Shown: piece after piece, positions 47,703-60,635 of the stretch
Numbering within the stretch: position 1 is the first letter of the stretch
How the letters are laid out: each line of letters begins with the position of its first letter
Assembly: GCF_034555935.1 (NCBI RefSeq)
Contig: NZ_JAYDCJ010000003.1
Span: 2,480,001 to 2,544,000 of the forward strand
Length of the DNA: 64,000 bases
From: Marinobacter qingdaonensis
GTDB taxonomy: Bacteria; Pseudomonadota; Gammaproteobacteria; Pseudomonadales; Oleiphilaceae
Direction of reading: 5' to 3'
Notes under the pieces: model-generated
What the model was told of the DNA's origin: nothing
What the model saw: only the letters and a program-made list of their open reading frames with translations
Databases searched by the model: none
Made by a program: the position numbers and the translations under genes

Positions 47703-50309
47703 ATGGCCGAGTCCGCTAAAGCGAAGAAAGCTCCCGAGGAACTGACGGAAAAGCAGCAGCGTTTTCGCCGCCTGATGGCGCAGGGCGCCCGCGAGGGTGC
47801 GGTCATCGCCCTGATCGCGCTGTGCATCTACTTCGCGATGGCGCTGGTGACGTTTAGTCCGTCCGATCCAGGCTGGGCGAGCATCGGCCATGACACCAGT
47901 GTCCAGAACTACGCCGGACGCACGGGCGCCTGGCTGGCCAGCCTGTTCATGGACTTCTTTGGCCAGGTGGCCTACCTCTTCCCGGTCATGATCGCCGGCT
48001 ACGCCATCATGCTGATTCGGCGACGCAACGATTCCATGGATCTGCACTGGCCGCTGTTCATGATGCGCTTTGGCGGGTTTCTGCTGATCTTGCTGTCGGC
48101 AACCAGCCTGTTGTCCCTGTACTCGGTGTTCGGGCTCGGGGTGTCCTCCGGCGGCGTCCTGGGCACCGCGGTGTCCGAGGCCATGGTCCGGTTTTTCAAT
48201 CTGCCTGCCACCACCCTGTTACTGATCGCCATTTTCCTGTTCGCCCTCACGGTCACCACCGGTTTGTCCTGGTTCTGGCTGATGGATCAGATCGGCGGCT
48301 GGACTTTGCGCAGTGCTCTGGCCACCAAGGATCTGTTCACTCCCGATCCCGACAAAAAGGCCGCCAAACCGGAGCCCGCCCGGCCGGAGCCCAAGGCCAA
48401 GCCGGAGCCGCCGGTGGTTCGTGATCGGGTGGAGAAGTCCGCCGATGGTGACCAATCGGGCCCCAAAGGCGCGCGCTGGTGGCATCGGATTCCCGGCCTG
48501 GGGGCCAAGGGCAAAACCAAGGGCAACGGCAAACTGCCGGCCAGTGAGGCGCCCGTGCGCAAGGAACCGGGGCTCGAGGGCATGGCCCCGGAACCTGAGC
48601 CGGACTCCATGCCGCTGGAAAGCTTCAGTTCCCGGGATGACGCCCAGCCGGCGCCGGCAAAGCCCAAACCGGCTCCGGACAAAAACGGCGCGGCCCCAGC
48701 CAACCGGTCGTTCAAGATCTCGCCCTTCAAAAAGGACGAGGAAGCCTCCGGGGGCAAAAACGGCAAGTCCAGGCAGGCGTCACTGCTTGAGGATGTCGAA
48801 AGCCCGATTCCGCCCATTTCGCTGCTCGATCCCCCCGAGGAACATCAGGAAAAGGGCTATTCCGAGGAGTCCCTGGAGCACATGTCCCGGCTGCTCGAAG
48901 AGAAACTGGCGGATTTCGGGGTCTCCGTGGAGGTGGTCGAGGTCAATCCCGGCCCGGTCATTACCCGATTTGAAATCAAGCCGGCTCCGGGGGTGAAGGT
49001 CAGCAAGATCTCCAATCTGGCCAAGGACCTGGCCCGCTCCCTGGCCGTGCTGAGTGTGCGGGTGGTGGAAGTCATTCCCGGCAAGTCCGTGGTGGGCATC
49101 GAGATCCCCAACGAGGAGCGGGAGATCGTGCGCCTGAGCGAGGTCCTCGGGGCCCGGGTATTCGAAGACTCCGCCTCCCCGCTGACCATGGCCCTGGGTA
49201 ACGACATCGGTGGTAATCCGATGGTCGCCAACCTGGCCAAGATGCCACACCTGCTGGTGGCCGGTACCACCGGCTCGGGCAAGTCGGTCGGCGTCAACGC
49301 CATGCTGCTGAGCATGCTGCTCAAGGCCTCGCCGGAAGAAGTGCGCTTCATCATGGTGGACCCGAAAATGCTGGAACTCAGCATTTACGACGGTATTCCC
49401 CATCTGCTGGCACCGGTGGTCACCGACATGAAGGAAGCCGCCAACGCCCTGCGCTGGTGTGTGGCGGAAATGGAACGCCGGTACCGGCTGATGGCCAACC
49501 TGGGCGTGCGTAACATTGCCGGTTACAACCGCAAGGTTAAAGACGCCATCGCCGCCGGCGAGCCATTGCTGGATCCGCTGTGGAAGCCGGATGAGTACCT
49601 CGCCAACGACGAGCAGGAGCGCCCAGAGCTGGAGACCCTGCCGTTCATCGTGGTGGTCATCGATGAGTTCGCCGACATGATGATGATCGTCGGCAAAAAG
49701 GTAGAAGAACTGATCGCCCGCATCGCCCAGAAGGCGAGGGCGGCCGGTATCCATCTGGTGCTGGCCACCCAGCGCCCGTCGGTGGACGTGATCACCGGCC
49801 TGATCAAAGCCAACATCCCCACCCGGATGTCGTTCCAGGTGTCGTCCAAGATCGATTCGCGGACCGTGCTTGACCAGGGCGGCGCCGAACAGCTGCTGGG
49901 GCATGGTGACATGCTTTACCTGCCGCCCGGTTCGGGCTTGCCGGTGCGGGTCCACGGCGCCTTCGTCGACGACGACGAAGTGCACCGCGTGGTCAGTGCC
50001 TGGAAGGCCAGGGGCGAGCCGGTGTACGTGGACGATGTGTTGAGTGGTGCCGAGGGTGAAAACCTGCCCGGGGTCCCCACCCTGAATGAAGGTGGCGGTG
50101 ACAGCGAGGGCGATGCCCTGTACGACGAGGCCGTGGCCTTTGTCACCGAGGGCCGCCGGGTTTCCATCTCGTCCGTGCAGCGCAAGTTCAAGATTGGCTA
50201 CAACCGGGCCGCGAACCTGGTGGATGCCATGGAAGCTTCGGGCGTGGTCAGTGCCGCCGGGCACAATGGCGCCCGGGAAGTACTGGCGCCGCCACCCCCC
50301 AGAGACTAG
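47703..50309 (+). CDS. ftsK: DNA translocase FtsK
   Basis: Septal DNA pump for chromosome dimer resolution and terminus segregation. 868 aa. Four N-terminal membrane helices lie at about 31-185. A Pro/Ala/Lys linker (about 215-370) is much shorter than in E. coli, whose FtsK is 1329 aa. The RecA-like motor follows with Walker A GTTGSGKS (521-528) and [12 protein letters not shown]. The C-terminal winged-helix gamma domain (about 803-868) contains [20 protein letters not shown] and reads KOPS sequences. lolA, rarA and serS follow as in Pseudomonas. Confidence 0.96.
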   Translation: MAESAKAKKAPEELTEKQQRFRRLMAQGAREGAVIALIALCIYFAMALVTFSPSDPGWASIGHDTSVQNYAGRTGAWLASLFMDFFGQVAYLFPVMIAGYAIMLIRRRNDSMDLHWPLFMMRFGGFLLILLSATSLLSLYSVFGLGVSSGGVLGTAVSEAMVRFFNLPATTLLLIAIFLFALTVTTGLSWFWLMDQIGGWTLRSALATKDLFTPDPDKKAAKPEPARPEPKAKPEPPVVRDRVEKSADGDQSGPKGARWWHRIPGLGAKGKTKGNGKLPASEAPVRKEPGLEGMAPEPEPDSMPLESFSSRDDAQPAPAKPKPAPDKNGAAPANRSFKISPFKKDEEASGGKNGKSRQASLLEDVESPIPPISLLDPPEEHQEKGYSEESLEHMSRLLEEKLADFGVSVEVVEVNPGPVITRFEIKPAPGVKVSKISNLAKDLARSLAVLSVRVVEVIPGKSVVGIEIPNEEREIVRLSEVLGARVFEDSASPLTMALGNDIGGNPMVANLAKMPHLLVAGTTGSGKSVGVNAMLLSMLLKASPEEVRFIMVDPKMLELSIYDGIPHLLAPVVTDMKEAANALRWCVAEMERRYRLMANLGVRNIAGYNRKVKDAIAAGEPLLDPLWKPDEYLANDEQERPELETLPFIVVVIDEFADMMMIVGKKVEELIARIAQKARAAGIHLVLATQRPSVDVITGLIKANIPTRMSFQVSSKIDSRTVLDQGGAEQLLGHGDMLYLPPGSGLPVRVHGAFVDDDEVHRVVSAWKARGEPVYVDDVLSGAEGENLPGVPTLNEGGGDSEGDALYDEAVAFVTEGRRVSISSVQRKFKIGYNRAANLVDAMEASGVVSAAGHNGAREVLAPPPPRD

Positions 50310-50320
50310 GAGTCGTTCGA

Positions 50321-50980
50321 ATGCAACAGCACCCGTTTTTCAAGGTCGTCGCGCTTGCCATCGTCACCGTCTTTGTCCTGTCCGCCAAGGCGGCCGAGGC
50401 CGCGTCCAGTTCCCAGGATGCGGCGGGCAAGCTGGCCGCCATGCTGGGCAGCTACCAGACCTATCAGGCCGACTTCATCCAGATCGTGGTCAATGAAAAC
50501 GGCAGCCGGGTCCAGGAGACCCGGGGTAGCCTGAAGGCCAAGCGCCCCGGCCTGTTCTACTGGGAGACCAGCGCCCCCCTGTCCCAGTTCATCGTCAGCA
50601 ACGGCGAGACCGTGGAAGTCTATGACCCGGACCTGGAGCAGGTCACCGTCCATCAGTTGGACCAGCGGGTGCAAACCACGCCGGCGCTGCTGTTGAGCGG
50701 CGAGGTGGATAACCTGGACGAAACCTACAAGGTGTCCCTGCGCGCCATCGGTGACAACACCCGCGAATTCACCCTGGAACCGCGCAGCCCGGATTCTCTG
50801 TTCGTTTCCCTGCGCCTCAGTTTCTTCAAGGGTGAATTGCAGGAGATGCGGATGCAGGACTCCCTCTCCCAGCTCAGCATCCTGAGTTTCGACAATATCC
50901 GGCTGAACGCCGAGGTGGCCAACAGCGCCTTCACCCTGGATTACCCGGAGGGTGTCGACATCATCCGGGACGAGGCCTGA
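50321..50980 (+). CDS. lolA: Outer-membrane lipoprotein carrier LolA
   Basis: Periplasmic chaperone that ferries lipoproteins from LolCDE to LolB. 219 aa with a signal peptide ending near [25 protein letters not shown], the block [18 protein letters not shown], and [13 protein letters not shown] are typical LolA strands. The stop overlaps the rarA start (TGATG). Confidence 0.95.
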   Translation: MQQHPFFKVVALAIVTVFVLSAKAAEAASSSQDAAGKLAAMLGSYQTYQADFIQIVVNENGSRVQETRGSLKAKRPGLFYWETSAPLSQFIVSNGETVEVYDPDLEQVTVHQLDQRVQTTPALLLSGEVDNLDETYKVSLRAIGDNTREFTLEPRSPDSLFVSLRLSFFKGELQEMRMQDSLSQLSILSFDNIRLNAEVANSAFTLDYPEGVDIIRDEA

Positions 50981-52317
50981 TGCAGGACAGCCTGTTCGCG
51001 GACCAGCCTGGGTTCCGTCCGCTCGCGGCCCGAATGAGGCCGTCGAGCCTGGACGAGTACGTTGGCCAGCAGCATCTGGTGGGCCCGGGCAAGCCCTTGC
51101 GCCGGGCGGTGGAACAGGGCCAGCTGCATTCCATGATCCTGTGGGGGCCGCCTGGGGTCGGTAAGACCACCTTTGCCCAACTGCTGGCCAACCTGAGCGA
51201 TCTCAGCTTTGAAACCATCTCGGCCGTGCTGAGTGGCGTCAAGGAAATCCGCGCGGTGGTCGACCGGGCCCGCAACCGGAAACAGTCCGAAGGCCGTGAC
51301 ACCCTGTTGTTCGTGGACGAAGTGCACCGCTTCAACAAGAGCCAGCAGGACGCCTTTCTGCCCCACATCGAAGACGGCACCTTCATTTTCGTGGGTGCCA
51401 CCACCGAAAACCCGTCGTTCGAGCTGAACAGCGCACTGTTGTCCCGAACCCGTGTCTATGTCCTGAAGAACCTCGAGGATGCGGACATTCGTCGCTTGCT
51501 GGACCGGGCCTTGGTATCGGAGCAGGGCTTTGCCGGCCGGCTGTCGGTGCCGGATGACGTGCTCGAGGTCATGGCATCGGCGGCCGGCGGTGATGGCCGT
51601 CGGGCACTGAATATCCTTGAGGTCGCTGCCGACCTGGCCGAGCCGGACGCCAATGGCACGGACTGCATCAGCCAGGATCAGCTGGAGCAGGTGATGCAGA
51701 CCAGTCTGCGCCGCTTCGACAAGGGCGGGGATGTCTTTTACGACCAGATTTCGGCGCTGCACAAATCCGTGCGCGGCTCCGACCCCGATGGCGCCCTCTA
51801 CTGGCTGTGCCGGATGCTGGACGGCGGTTGTGACCCGCTGTACGTGGCGCGCCGGCTGGTGCGGATTGCCAGCGAAGACATCGGCAACGCCGATCCCCGG
51901 GCGTTGCAGCTGAGCATGGATGCCTGGGACGCGCAGGAGCGCCTGGGCACACCGGAGGGCGAGCTGGCGCTGGCCCAGGCGGTGACCTACCTGGCGCTTT
52001 CGCCCAAAAGCAACGCCGTCTACAACGCCTTCAACCGATGCATGGCGGACATCCGTCAGGACCCGGACTACGACGTACCGGTGCACCTGCGGAACGCCCC
52101 CACCAAGCTGCTGAAATCCATGGGCCACGGCGAGTCCTACCGATACGCCCACGACGAACCGGAGGCCTTCGCCGCTGGCGAATCCTATCTGCCGGAGCCG
52201 ATCCACCAGCGTCGCTACTATCAGCCGGTCAATCGCGGACTGGAGATCAAGCTGGCGGAGAAGCGGGATCGTCTGGATCAGCGCAACGCCCAGAGCCCCC
52301 GCAAACGTTATTCCTGA
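50980..52317 (+). CDS. rarA: Replication-associated recombination protein A
   Basis: AAA+ ATPase of the RarA/MgsA/WRNIP1 family, related to clamp loaders and acting at stalled forks. Walker A is GPPGVGKTT and Walker B is [11 protein letters not shown]. The sensor 1 region is [20 protein letters not shown]. The C-terminal tetramerisation region contains [20 protein letters not shown]. 445 aa. It is coupled to lolA by a 1-bp overlap, a conserved pairing. Confidence 0.95.
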   Translation: MQDSLFADQPGFRPLAARMRPSSLDEYVGQQHLVGPGKPLRRAVEQGQLHSMILWGPPGVGKTTFAQLLANLSDLSFETISAVLSGVKEIRAVVDRARNRKQSEGRDTLLFVDEVHRFNKSQQDAFLPHIEDGTFIFVGATTENPSFELNSALLSRTRVYVLKNLEDADIRRLLDRALVSEQGFAGRLSVPDDVLEVMASAAGGDGRRALNILEVAADLAEPDANGTDCISQDQLEQVMQTSLRRFDKGGDVFYDQISALHKSVRGSDPDGALYWLCRMLDGGCDPLYVARRLVRIASEDIGNADPRALQLSMDAWDAQERLGTPEGELALAQAVTYLALSPKSNAVYNAFNRCMADIRQDPDYDVPVHLRNAPTKLLKSMGHGESYRYAHDEPEAFAAGESYLPEPIHQRRYYQPVNRGLEIKLAEKRDRLDQRNAQSPRKRYS

Positions 52318-52352
52318 GCCGGTGCAGCGGTAGCCAGCAGCGCCAGTGCAGG

Positions 52353-54528
<2,176 letters not shown>

Positions 54529-54567
54529 TCTTCGTTGGCCCGGGATAGCGTCGCCGGATCGAAACAC

Positions 54568-54597
54568 AAAAAAAGGGAGCCTCTGGCTCCCTTTTTT
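54568..54597. terminator. Bidirectional terminator between cobA and the DAHP synthase gene
   Basis: GGGAGCC-TCT-GGCTCCC is flanked by an A7 run on the left and a T6 run on the right, serving the convergent cobA and DAHP synthase genes. Confidence 0.93.
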
Positions 54598-54610
54598 ATG
54601 TCTGCCGGTG

Positions 54611-55687
54611 TTAGCCGATTTTACGGCCGGGCAGCACATCCTTGAGTTTGTCGCGCATTTCCCGAATGGCTTTTTCCGTGGCCGGCCAGTCGATGCAGGC
54701 GTCCGTCACTGATACGCCGTACTTGAGATCGTCCAGGTTGTCCGGGATCGACTGGTTGCCCCAGTTGATGTTGCTCTCGACCATCAGGCTCTGGATCGAG
54801 TTGTTGCCTTCCAGAATCTGGTGGGTGACATCCTGCATGACCAGGGGCTGGAGCGCCGGATCCTTGTTGGAGTTGGCGTGGCTGCAATCCACCATGATCG
54901 ATTTGCGCAGCTTGGCTTTCTCCAGTGCCTGTTCGCACAGGGCCACGCTGACCGAATCGTAGTTGGGCTTGCCGCCGCCACCGCGCAGTACCACGTGGCC
55001 GTAGTTGTTGCCCTTGGTGCGCACGATCGAGGCCTTGCCCTGCTGGTCGATGCCCAGGAAGCTGTGCGGGTGGGACACCGACTTCATGGCGTTGACCGCC
55101 ACATCCAGGCTGCCGTCAGTGCCGTTCTTGAAGCCGATGGCCATGGACAAGCCGCTGCTCATTTCCCGGTGCGTCTGGGATTCGGTGGTGCGGGCACCAA
55201 TGGCCGACCAGGCGATGGTGTCCTGCAGGTACTGGGGTGAAATGGGGTCCAGTGCCTCGGTGGCCGCCGGCAGGCCGAGTTCGTTGATGTCCAGGAGCAG
55301 GCGCCGACCGATGTGCAGGCCCTGTTCAATGTCGAACGTGTCGTTCAGGTGCGGATCGTTGATCAGCCCCTTCCAGCCAACGGTGGTGCGGGGCTTCTCA
55401 AAATAGACCCGCATGACGATCAGCAGCGTATCGCTGACTTCGTCGGCCAGGGTCTTCAGGCGCTTGGCGTAATCGCGGGCGGCTTCCACGTCGTGAATCG
55501 AGCAGGGGCCAACCACCACGAACAGGCGGTGATCGGTGCCGTCCATGATGTCATAGATGGCCTGACGGCCTTTGGCGACGGTTTCGGCGGCGGTGTCGGA
55601 GAGCGGCATCTCCTGTTTGAGCGCTTCAGGAGTGATCAGTGGTTCCTGGCTGGCCACGTTCAGGTTCTCTAGTTTTTTGCCCGACAT
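54611..55687 (-). CDS. 3-deoxy-7-phosphoheptulonate (DAHP) synthase, class I
   Basis: Condenses PEP and erythrose 4-phosphate, the entry of the shikimate route. FVVVGPCSIHDVEAARDYA, RVYFEKPRTTVGWKGL, ARTTESQTHRE and the metal site DCSHANSNKD are all intact. ATG at 55687 (MSGKKLENLN) gives 358 aa, matching AroF/G/H; the frame opens further upstream to a TTG at 55744 without a ribosome site. I do not assign the Phe-, Tyr- or Trp-sensitive isozyme. It is convergent with cobA and divergent from the DUF1631-like gene. Confidence 0.94.
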   Translation of the reverse strand: MSGKKLENLNVASQEPLITPEALKQEMPLSDTAAETVAKGRQAIYDIMDGTDHRLFVVVGPCSIHDVEAARDYAKRLKTLADEVSDTLLIVMRVYFEKPRTTVGWKGLINDPHLNDTFDIEQGLHIGRRLLLDINELGLPAATEALDPISPQYLQDTIAWSAIGARTTESQTHREMSSGLSMAIGFKNGTDGSLDVAVNAMKSVSHPHSFLGIDQQGKASIVRTKGNNYGHVVLRGGGGKPNYDSVSVALCEQALEKAKLRKSIMVDCSHANSNKDPALQPLVMQDVTHQILEGNNSIQSLMVESNINWGNQSIPDNLDDLKYGVSVTDACIDWPATEKAIREMRDKLKDVLPGRKIG

Positions 55688-55782
55688 GTTGTTCTGTATC
55701 CCCGATTCAGGTCTTTGCATCTGCGTTGGACGAACAAATGCCAACGAAGTTGCAGATTGGCGCGAATGTCTCCGGTATCAAG

Positions 55783-55812
55783 TTGCGATTTACCCCGGCG
55801 AGGTGGTTATAC
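55783..55812 (+). promoter_or_regulatory. Probable promoter for the DUF1631-like gene
   Basis: TTGCGA (55783-55788), an 18-bp spacer and TTATAC (55807-55812), about 48 bp upstream of the ATG at 55861. Confidence 0.5.
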
Positions 55813-55860
55813 TGCGTCATTTGGTAGGCCTTTTCAACGCTTCTTAGGTACGGGGAACGG

Positions 55861-57684
55861 ATGTCACAAAACAGGCAGAAACCGCGACAGCTGCCGACTG
55901 GCAAGGCGGTTTCCGGGAAGATTGGCGATGTCCTCGCCGGCATTCGGGTGCCGGATCTGCCGTACCCCGCAGGCAAGCTTGAAGCGGACGCCGTTAGCGA
56001 CTGGCGACCGTTGTTGTTGTCGTGCTGGAACGAGCAGCGGGACGAGCGGGTCACCCACGTACTGCGGTCCGTGCACCTGATCTGGTCTTCCAAGCAGGTG
56101 AATGCCGCGTACATCGCCGACCGCATCATGGACGTGTTCCTGAAAACCAGTGGTCTGCACCCAGACCTGTCCCAGCGCATTGCCCGATTGCGCTTTTTCT
56201 TTGCCTGGCGAATGAACCTGGACGGCGCCCAAACCTTCAGCGACACCATCATCAGCTGGCTCGACAGCCTGCAGGAGTGGCGGGGCTGGAGTAACACCGG
56301 CGGCCGCTCAGCCAGGGTCCTGCTGGATCAGCTTGATGCCCTGATCATCGCGGTTTCCGGCAGCTTCGAGACCGGCACCATCGAGCCCGTTGAGCAGTTC
56401 TGTCAGCAGTGGCAGGACGATCTGGCGCGGCGCAACGCCCAGGTCGGCAAGCTCCGCGCCCGCCTGTTGGAGACCGAGCAGGGGGCGGCCCGTCAACGTC
56501 GGGCGGATCAGACCGCCCGCGCCCTGATTGGCCGGGCCTTGCAAGGCCGAAAACTCCCACCCGCCATCAGCAAGTTTATTCTGGATCACTGGTACCGATT
56601 GCTGAAACAGGCGATCTGGCAGGATGGGGTCGATGGCGAGGCCTGTCGCCACGGGTCCAAACTGCTCGAGTGGCTGGTCTGGGTGGGGGATCCGAGCTTG
56701 TCCGATCAGGATCGCAATCGGCTCTATCACGTGGGCGAGCAGATCGGCGATCGCATTCTCGATGTGTGGCAGCGAACCTTTCGCCTGCCGTTGGCGGCCG
56801 GCACCCTGGACGGCATTGAAGAGGTGATGGTGGCTCGGCTGCGGGGCGAGCCGGCGGAATTGCACGACGCCCTGGCGTCCAGCCAAGCGTTTGCCTGGGA
56901 TGGCGCCTGGCTGGGTTTTACCGGTGCCGATGTCGGTGCCGTCAAAGAGGTGGAGGGGGAATGGTTTGTCGAGGGGGAAGGGCGCAGCGAACAGCGACGC
57001 TATTTCTTTGCCCTGCTCGAGGACACCGCCGAAATACTCTGGACCAACGGCGCCGGGGTCAAGCAGGGGGTGCAGCCCTGGGCCGAGTTTAAGGCGGCCT
57101 GCGACAAGGGCAGCCTGCGGCCGCTGCCGCGGTTAACCCCATTCGGCCAGGTGTTGTCGGAAACGGTCGAACTCCTGGCCAAGGTATCCGGCAAGCAGCG
57201 CCGGCAACGGGAGTTGGCTGCCGAGCAGGCACGAATTCGGGCCGAGGCCCTGCGTCAGGAACGGGCACAGGCGGAGGCGGCGCGCCGTGCCGAAGAAGAG
57301 GCCCGGGAGGCGGAACTGGCCCGGCAGCGTGCAGTGGCGGAACAGCAACGCCTGGAAGACGAGCGCCTGGAGCAGGAACGCCTGTTGCGGGAACAGACCT
57401 TGATTGCCCAAAAACAGGTGGACGGTATCCAGCTGGGGGGCTGGATCGTGGTGGCGCCGGACCAGGATGGGGACGAGCCGGTCCGATTGAAACTGGCGGT
57501 CCGAATCAACGCCTCACGCAAACTCGTGTTCGTTGATCGCTTGGGGCTCAATCGGCGTGAGTACCGGGACGAGGCCTTGGTGGAGGGGGTTCTCCGTGGT
57601 CAGGTCCGGGTGCTCGATAGCAGCGCGGAGTTTGACGACGCCCTGAGCCGGGTCGTCGGTCGAATTCGGGTCGGACGGAATTAG
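55861..57684 (+). CDS. DUF1631-like protein with coiled coil and PilZ-like tail
   Basis: 607 aa, probably cytoplasmic. The helical N-terminal two thirds resemble DUF1631 proteins, for example ISKFILDHWYRLLKQAIW followed by a tryptophan-rich LLEWLVWVGDPSLSDQDRN. A strong Arg/Glu/Ala coiled coil spans about 440-520. The last ~85 residues (GIQLGGWIVV, VRLKLAVRINASRKLVFVD) look like a degenerate PilZ-type barrel. DUF1631 has no established biochemical role. A bona fide PilZ gene follows after 23 bp, which suggests a c-di-GMP-linked pair. The family assignment is moderate. Confidence 0.72.
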   Translation: MSQNRQKPRQLPTGKAVSGKIGDVLAGIRVPDLPYPAGKLEADAVSDWRPLLLSCWNEQRDERVTHVLRSVHLIWSSKQVNAAYIADRIMDVFLKTSGLHPDLSQRIARLRFFFAWRMNLDGAQTFSDTIISWLDSLQEWRGWSNTGGRSARVLLDQLDALIIAVSGSFETGTIEPVEQFCQQWQDDLARRNAQVGKLRARLLETEQGAARQRRADQTARALIGRALQGRKLPPAISKFILDHWYRLLKQAIWQDGVDGEACRHGSKLLEWLVWVGDPSLSDQDRNRLYHVGEQIGDRILDVWQRTFRLPLAAGTLDGIEEVMVARLRGEPAELHDALASSQAFAWDGAWLGFTGADVGAVKEVEGEWFVEGEGRSEQRRYFFALLEDTAEILWTNGAGVKQGVQPWAEFKAACDKGSLRPLPRLTPFGQVLSETVELLAKVSGKQRRQRELAAEQARIRAEALRQERAQAEAARRAEEEAREAELARQRAVAEQQRLEDERLEQERLLREQTLIAQKQVDGIQLGGWIVVAPDQDGDEPVRLKLAVRINASRKLVFVDRLGLNRREYRDEALVEGVLRGQVRVLDSSAEFDDALSRVVGRIRVGRN

Positions 57685-57707
57685 CAGCAGAGGACGGTAT
57701 AACAAGA

Positions 57708-58115
57708 ATGACGGAAGCAGATTACAGTTTTGGCAATCCCGACGAGGGCCGGCCTGGCCCGGACAATCGATCAGACTACCGGCTGACGGCAACGGCCCGG
57801 GTAGTGCTGGAGTTGGAGTCGAAGGCACCCGACGCCAGTGGCAGTGAACGGGCCAGGGACCTGGCTTGCCGACTCCGTGATATCTCGGCCCGGGGCATGT
57901 CGCTGTTTTCCCGGGAACCACTGTCCATCGGAGCGCTGCTGCCGGCCCAGGTGTCCCTGGGGCAACGTTCCGAGAGCTTTACCCTGATGGTCGAGGTGGT
58001 CTGGTGCCGGCCCAGCCAGTCCCAGTTCCTGGTGGGGTGTCAGGTGCTGGATTCCGCCGGCACCGCCTACGTGGAATGGGTTGAGGCGGTGGCCCAGGCG
58101 TTGGCGGCCGAATAA
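57708..58115 (+). CDS. PilZ domain protein, probable c-di-GMP receptor
   Basis: 135 aa. Unlike the canonical pilZ at 20956, this one has both ligand motifs: RSDYR (RxxxR, residues 21-25) and DISARG (DxSxxG, 58-63), in the correct order and spacing for c-di-GMP binding. VEVVWCRPSQSQFLVGCQVL forms the C-terminal strands. It probably acts with the DUF1631-like protein encoded just upstream. A bidirectional terminator follows. Confidence 0.88.
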   Translation: MTEADYSFGNPDEGRPGPDNRSDYRLTATARVVLELESKAPDASGSERARDLACRLRDISARGMSLFSREPLSIGALLPAQVSLGQRSESFTLMVEVVWCRPSQSQFLVGCQVLDSAGTAYVEWVEAVAQALAAE

Positions 58116-58122
58116 CGGCCAT

Positions 58123-58152
58123 AAAAAAAGCCGGCGATGCGCCGGCTTTTTT
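58123..58152. terminator. Bidirectional terminator between the PilZ gene and fabI
   Basis: GCCGGCG-ATG-CGCCGGC is flanked by an A7 run and a T6 run between convergent genes. Confidence 0.93.
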
Positions 58153-58177
58153 GTTGCTGCCCGAACCGCGGTTGGGG

Positions 58178-58963
58178 TCAGTCTTCCATTTCCGCCATGC
58201 CGGTGATGTTGAAACCGGCGTCGACGTACATGATTTCCCCGGTGATACCGCTGGCCAGGTCGGAACTCAGGAAGCTGGCGGCATTGCCCACTTCCTCGAT
58301 GGTGACGTTCCGGCGCAGGGGCGCACGCTTGGCGTTCTCGGCCAGCATCTTGCGGAAGCTCTTGATGCCGGAGGCCGCCAGGGTCTTGATTGGACCCGCG
58401 GAGATACCGTTAACCCGAATGCCGTCCTTGCCCAGGCTTGCCGCCATGTACCGGACGTTGGACTCCAGGGACGCCTTGGCCAGGCCCATCACGTTGTAGT
58501 TCTGCAGGACGCGTTCGGCGCCCAGATAGCTCAGGGTCAGCAGCGAGCTGCCCTCGTGCATCATTGAGCGGGCACCCTTGGCCAGTGCGACAAAGCTGTA
58601 GGAGCTGATGTCGTGGGCAATCCGGAACCCTTCACGGGTGGTGACGTCCACGTAGTTGCCATCCAGTTCGTGACCCGGCGCGAAACCGACCGCGTGCACA
58701 ATGATGTCGATGTGATCCCAGTGCTTGTTCAGCTCGGTGAAGACGTTCTGGATTTCCTCGTCGCTGGCGACGTCACAGGGGAAGGTCAGTTTGCTGCCCC
58801 ACTGCTCGGCAAACTTCTCGACGCGAGGCTGAAGCTTCTCATTCTGGTAGGTGAAGGCCAGCTCCGCGCCCTCGCGGGCAAAGGCCTCGGCGATGCCGTA
58901 GGCAATCGACAGTTTACTGGCAACGCCAACGATGAGTGCTTTCTTGCCACTGAGTATTCCCAT
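58178..58963 (-). CDS. fabI: Enoyl-[acyl-carrier-protein] reductase (NADH)
   Basis: Last reduction of the fatty-acid elongation cycle. SDR fold, 261 aa. The catalytic set Tyr146, Tyr156 and Lys163 lies in [20 protein letters not shown], and the N-terminal cofactor site is [15 protein letters not shown]. The target Gly in [10 protein letters not shown] has the normal FabI context. GATAAT (complement of 58997-59002) is a candidate -10 with a weak -35. It lies downstream of yejF on the same strand, 66 bp away. Confidence 0.96.
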   Translation of the reverse strand: MGILSGKKALIVGVASKLSIAYGIAEAFAREGAELAFTYQNEKLQPRVEKFAEQWGSKLTFPCDVASDEEIQNVFTELNKHWDHIDIIVHAVGFAPGHELDGNYVDVTTREGFRIAHDISSYSFVALAKGARSMMHEGSSLLTLSYLGAERVLQNYNVMGLAKASLESNVRYMAASLGKDGIRVNGISAGPIKTLAASGIKSFRKMLAENAKRAPLRRNVTIEEVGNAASFLSSDLASGITGEIMYVDAGFNITGMAEMED

Positions 58964-59029
58964 GGGTCAATCTCCCTGTGTTCCTGATTTCGGAGCATTA
59001 TCCCCGAACTGTTTCGATCCGGGTAACAC

Positions 59030-60634
59030 TCAATTGGTCGTAGACGGCGTCTGGTAGAAGAACGCCGCATTCAGCAATTCCTGGGTGTAGGCCTGTTCCG
59101 GGGCCTCGAAGATGTCCTCGGCGTTACCGTACTCAACCACCTGTCCGTGATGCAGCACCAGGAGTTTGTGGCTGAGCGCCCGAACCACCGCCAGGTCGTG
59201 GCTGATGAAGATATAGCTTAGACCATAGCGGCTCTGGATCTGCTGGAGCAGCTCGATGACCTGCTTTTGCACGGTGCGGTCCAGCGCCGAGGTGGGCTCG
59301 TCCAGAATGATCAGGTCCGGTTGCAGCACCAGGGCGCGGGCGATGGCGATGCGTTGGCGCTGGCCGCCGGAGAATTCGTGCGGGTAGCGGTGCCGTGCCT
59401 CCGGATCCAGGCCGACGTCCTGGAGGGCGCGAATGACCCGCTGCTCGTGGGAGGCGTCGTTGTCTGGATCGTGGATCTCCAGTCCTTCGCGCACGATGTC
59501 GCCAATCGACATCCGCGGGCTCAGGCTGCCAAACGGGTCCTGAAAGACAATCTGGATCCGTCGGCGCCAGGGCCGGAACTGCCGCTGGTTCAGCGCGCCC
59601 AGATCCTCACCGGCCAAGCGGATGCGGCCGGTGCTTCCAATCAGCTTGAGCAGGGCGTGGCCGATGGTGGTCTTGCCACTGCCACTCTCGCCGACGATGC
59701 CCAGGGTTTCGCCCCGATTCAGCGTGAAATTGGTGTCCCGGACCGCGTGAAAGCTTTCCTTGACCTTACCCAGCAAAGACTTGCGGGTGGGAAAGCGCAC
59801 GTCCAGACCCTTGACCTCCAGCAGCGGTGCTGCCGCCGCGCTGATCGCCGGTGGCGCCTCGGGAGGCTCGGCATCCAGCAGCATGCGGGTGTAGGGGTGC
59901 TGTGGCTGCTCAAACAGGGTTTCGGTGTCGGCGTGTTCCACCAGTTTGCCGCGCTCCATCACGGCGACCCGGTCGGCGTAGCGATGGACAATGCTCAGGT
60001 CGTGGGTAATCAGCAGGATTGCCATGCCGAGTTTGGCCTGAAGCTCCCGCAGCAGCTCCAGCACCTGTTTCTGCACGGTGACATCCAGCGCCGTCGTGGG
60101 TTCGTCGGCGATCAGCAGGTCTGGCTCGTTGGCCAGGGCCATGGCAATCATCACCCGTTGTTTCTGCCCCCCGGACAGCTGGTGCGGATAGCTGTCGAGC
60201 CGGCTCTCGGGATCCCGGATGCCAACCAGGTCGAGCAGCTCCAGGCAGCGCTTGCGGGCCGCGGAATTGCGCAGGCCCTTGTGCAGCGCCAGGGTCTCGC
60301 TGATCTGCTTTTCCACGGTGTGCAGCGGGTTCAGGGACGTCATCGGTTCCTGGAAGATCATGCTGATCTGGCGGCCGCGAATCTGGCGCAGGCGCCGGTC
60401 GTTGGCCTGCAGCATATCCTCGCCGCGGAACCGGATCTCGCCGCTGGGGTAGCTGGCGTGGCGCTCGTCCAGCAGGCGCAGGATAGACAACGCCGAGATG
60501 GATTTGCCCGAGCCGCTTTCTCCGACCAGCGCCAGGGTCTGGCCCTCGCGAATGCCGAAGGACAGGTTGTCCACCACCCGCGGGCCGCCGTTGAAGCAGA
60601 TGGACAGGTTGGAAATCTGCAGCAGTTCGGTCAT
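59030..60634 (-). CDS. yejF: Peptide ABC transporter ATP-binding protein YejF
   Basis: 534 aa with two full ABC cassettes in tandem. Each has a Walker A (GESGSGKS at 38-45, GESGSGKTT near 325), an ABC signature ([16 protein letters not shown]) and a Walker B ([16 protein letters not shown]). YejABEF imports oligopeptides and, in E. coli, microcin C. ATG at 60634 is chosen because it lies directly after the yejE stop; an in-frame ATG at 60661 would overlap yejE. It is the last gene of the operon. Confidence 0.94.
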   Translation of the reverse strand: MTELLQISNLSICFNGGPRVVDNLSFGIREGQTLALVGESGSGKSISALSILRLLDERHASYPSGEIRFRGEDMLQANDRRLRQIRGRQISMIFQEPMTSLNPLHTVEKQISETLALHKGLRNSAARKRCLELLDLVGIRDPESRLDSYPHQLSGGQKQRVMIAMALANEPDLLIADEPTTALDVTVQKQVLELLRELQAKLGMAILLITHDLSIVHRYADRVAVMERGKLVEHADTETLFEQPQHPYTRMLLDAEPPEAPPAISAAAAPLLEVKGLDVRFPTRKSLLGKVKESFHAVRDTNFTLNRGETLGIVGESGSGKTTIGHALLKLIGSTGRIRLAGEDLGALNQRQFRPWRRRIQIVFQDPFGSLSPRMSIGDIVREGLEIHDPDNDASHEQRVIRALQDVGLDPEARHRYPHEFSGGQRQRIAIARALVLQPDLIILDEPTSALDRTVQKQVIELLQQIQSRYGLSYIFISHDLAVVRALSHKLLVLHHGQVVEYGNAEDIFEAPEQAYTQELLNAAFFYQTPSTTN

Positions 60635-60635
60635 A

